Origin: an uncultured Pigmentiphaga sp.
GTDB taxonomy: Bacteria; Pseudomonadota; Gammaproteobacteria; Burkholderiales; Burkholderiaceae_B
Reading direction: 5' to 3'
DNA length: 64,000 nucleotides
Assembly (NCBI GenBank): GCA_937891425.1
Contig: CALAGD010000098.1
Location: 1 to 64,000, forward strand
Shown: positions 62,908 to 64,000 of the stretch, piece by piece
Numbering within the stretch: position 1 is the stretch's first letter
Layout of the letters: every line of letters starts with the position of its first letter
Made by a program: the position numbers and the translations under genes
The notes under the pieces: generated by a model
Told to the model about the DNA's origin: nothing
The model's database searches: none
The model's input: the letters and a program-made list of their open reading frames with translations, nothing else

Positions 62908-63489
62908 TCATCGGGCAGCGCCATGGCCTGCTTCCATCGGGCGGTTCCTGATCTCCGCTTCCGCTTGCGCCAACGTCAGGCCTTGCGCATCCTTGCGGGA
63001 CACGAGGGGGTGCTGCACCGGCCACGGGATACCCAGCCGAACGTCGTTCCATACGATGCACCGCTCATCCACGGGGTCGTAGTAGTCGGTGACGCCGTAG
63101 ATGACGTCTGCATCCTCGGACACGACCGCGAAACCATGGGCGAACCCCGGTGGGACCCACAACTGGTTCTGGTTTTGTTCCGACAATTGGAAAGATTCCC
63201 ATGTTCCGAACGTGGCCGATTGCGGCCTCAGGTCGACCACGACGTCAAAGATCTCGCCCCGCACGACCTTGACCAGTTTCCCCTGCGGTTTCGTGATCTG
63301 GTAGTGCAGACCGCGCAATACGCCTCTCCGCGAATGCGAATGATTGATCTGGACAAATTCCGGCTCGAGCCCAAGCAGTTGGCCGAAGACACGCCGATTG
63401 AAGCTCTCCATGAAAAACCCGCGCGCATCGCGATGCATGACGGGCTGCAACAGGAAGACGCCGGATAGCCGGGCGGGAATGATGTTCAC
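62908..63489 (-). CDS. rfbC: dTDP-4-dehydrorhamnose 3,5-epimerase
   Basis: A 193-residue cupin enzyme for the third step of dTDP-L-rhamnose synthesis. The family start and segments DARGFFMESFNRRVF, QINHSHSRRGVLRGLHYQ with the active-site His, and VVVDLRPQSATFGTWE are all present. LWVPPGFAHGFAVVSEDADV, then YGVTDYYDP, closes the active site. It is leftward, after rfbD, 99 bases between the two coding regions. Confidence 0.94.
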   Translation of the reverse strand: MNIIPARLSGVFLLQPVMHRDARGFFMESFNRRVFGQLLGLEPEFVQINHSHSRRGVLRGLHYQITKPQGKLVKVVRGEIFDVVVDLRPQSATFGTWESFQLSEQNQNQLWVPPGFAHGFAVVSEDADVIYGVTDYYDPVDERCIVWNDVRLGIPWPVQHPLVSRKDAQGLTLAQAEAEIRNRPMEAGHGAAR

Positions 63490-63588
63490 GTCGGTCGTCC
63501 CTCTCGAATGCGATGTTGTCGGCCACGCACCTGCACGCCTCCGTCTCCAGACTAGCCGGCAGGCGACACACCGACTTGCGCACGGCCC

Positions 63589-64000
63589 TCATGTGGCCCA
63601 TCCGCCCCGCTGCATCAGCCAGGCGCGTACTGCAGCGCGCACCTCCTGATGCCAGCACGGAAGGTGCAGGTCGAAAGCCGTCATGGCCTGCCGGTTGTCG
63701 AGGCTGCTGTTCGCGGGACGCGCGGCCGGGTCGCGGCGCGCGGTGCCGATTATCGCCCGCACGTCTTCGGGCCGGCAACGCAGCCGCGCACCCGCTCGCC
63801 AGGCTTCGGCGACGATGAAGCGTGCATATTCGTGGCGCGAAGCCGTGCCGGAACAAGCCACGTGGTAGGTACCAAAGCTGCCGTCACGAACCAGCAGTTT
63901 CGTCAGCATGTGCACCGTGGCAGTGGCAACGCAGGTGGCGCTGGTGGGGGTGCCGTGCTGGTCAGCCACCACCTCGAGCGCATCCCGGCCTGCAGCCAAC
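63589..64000 (-). CDS. rfbD: dTDP-4-dehydrorhamnose reductase (C-terminal part; 5' end outside window)
   Basis: The last 136 codons of RfbD/RmlD, open to the right edge. EVVADQHGTPTSATCVATAT is the conserved C-terminal core of the enzyme that reduces dTDP-4-keto-L-rhamnose to dTDP-L-rhamnose. GTYHVACSGTASRHEYARFI and the end RPANSSLDNR are also typical. rfbC follows. The N-terminal NAD domain is not visible. Confidence 0.9.
   Translation of the reverse strand, partial: LAAGRDALEVVADQHGTPTSATCVATATVHMLTKLLVRDGSFGTYHVACSGTASRHEYARFIVAEAWRAGARLRCRPEDVRAIIGTARRDPAARPANSSLDNRQAMTAFDLHLPCWHQEVRAAVRAWLMQRGGWAT

Overview
The window is a dense, GC-rich stretch of a betaproteobacterial chromosome. The lptD-surA-pdxA run divergent from amgK-murU, the pepP-ubiH pair, the dusB-fis-purH-ruvC order and two orphan Bug/TctC-type solute receptors point to Burkholderiales, most likely Alcaligenaceae (Bordetella/Achromobacter/Pusillimonas relatives). 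This placement is an inference from gene content. No rRNA, tRNA, CRISPR array, insertion sequence or phage gene was seen.

Layout. Positions 1-6532 hold, mostly leftward, a cation-efflux gene followed by an FtsX-type ABC exporter (cut by the left edge), an amino-acid-type binding protein, a SIMPL protein and xthA. Positions 6668-18509 are housekeeping: pyrE, pdxA, surA, lptD (outer-membrane biogenesis), amgK-murU (cell-wall sugar recycling), metY, pepP and ubiH. Positions 18547-28448 are an accessory catabolic block. It holds an operon of TTT receptor, TauD-type dioxygenase, enolase-superfamily enzyme and FAH-family hydrolase under a divergent IclR regulator, then a TRAP-transporter operon ending in a SnoaL-like protein and a GMC oxidoreductase. 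Positions 29188-41780 return to core genes (dusB-fis-purH-ruvC, an AsmA protein, a HIT protein, a CYTH/CHAD protein, EcsC, a malonyl-CoA-synthetase-like ligase) and end with a membrane sensor that has no output domain.

Positions 41815-47969 hold what looks like a complete terephthalate gene set: leftward tphA2-tphA3-tphB-tphA1 (oxygenase large and small subunits, PdxA-like diol dehydrogenase, reductase) and rightward tphR (IclR) and tphC (periplasmic receptor). Terephthalate would be bound by TphC, dihydroxylated by TphA1/A2/A3 and rearomatised by TphB to protocatechuate, which must be degraded by genes outside the window.

Positions 48177-52672 hold a tandem universal stress protein, a TauE/SafE permease, a class II aldolase, an SDR-fold protein without its catalytic residues, and a siroheme-synthase-like gene with a cut-short methyltransferase domain. 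Positions 52782-61069 are a second aromatic island. An aromatic acyl-CoA ligase is divergent from an operon of a two-domain flavin monooxygenase/reductase (2-aminobenzoyl-CoA or salicylyl-CoA type), an SDR, a MarR regulator, a crotonase without the hydratase glutamates, an acyl-CoA dehydrogenase and a Rid protein; a clear terminator follows. The right end carries a nucleoside-diphosphate-sugar-epimerase-like protein, a degenerate HAD phosphatase and the rhamnose genes rfbC and rfbD (cut by the edge).
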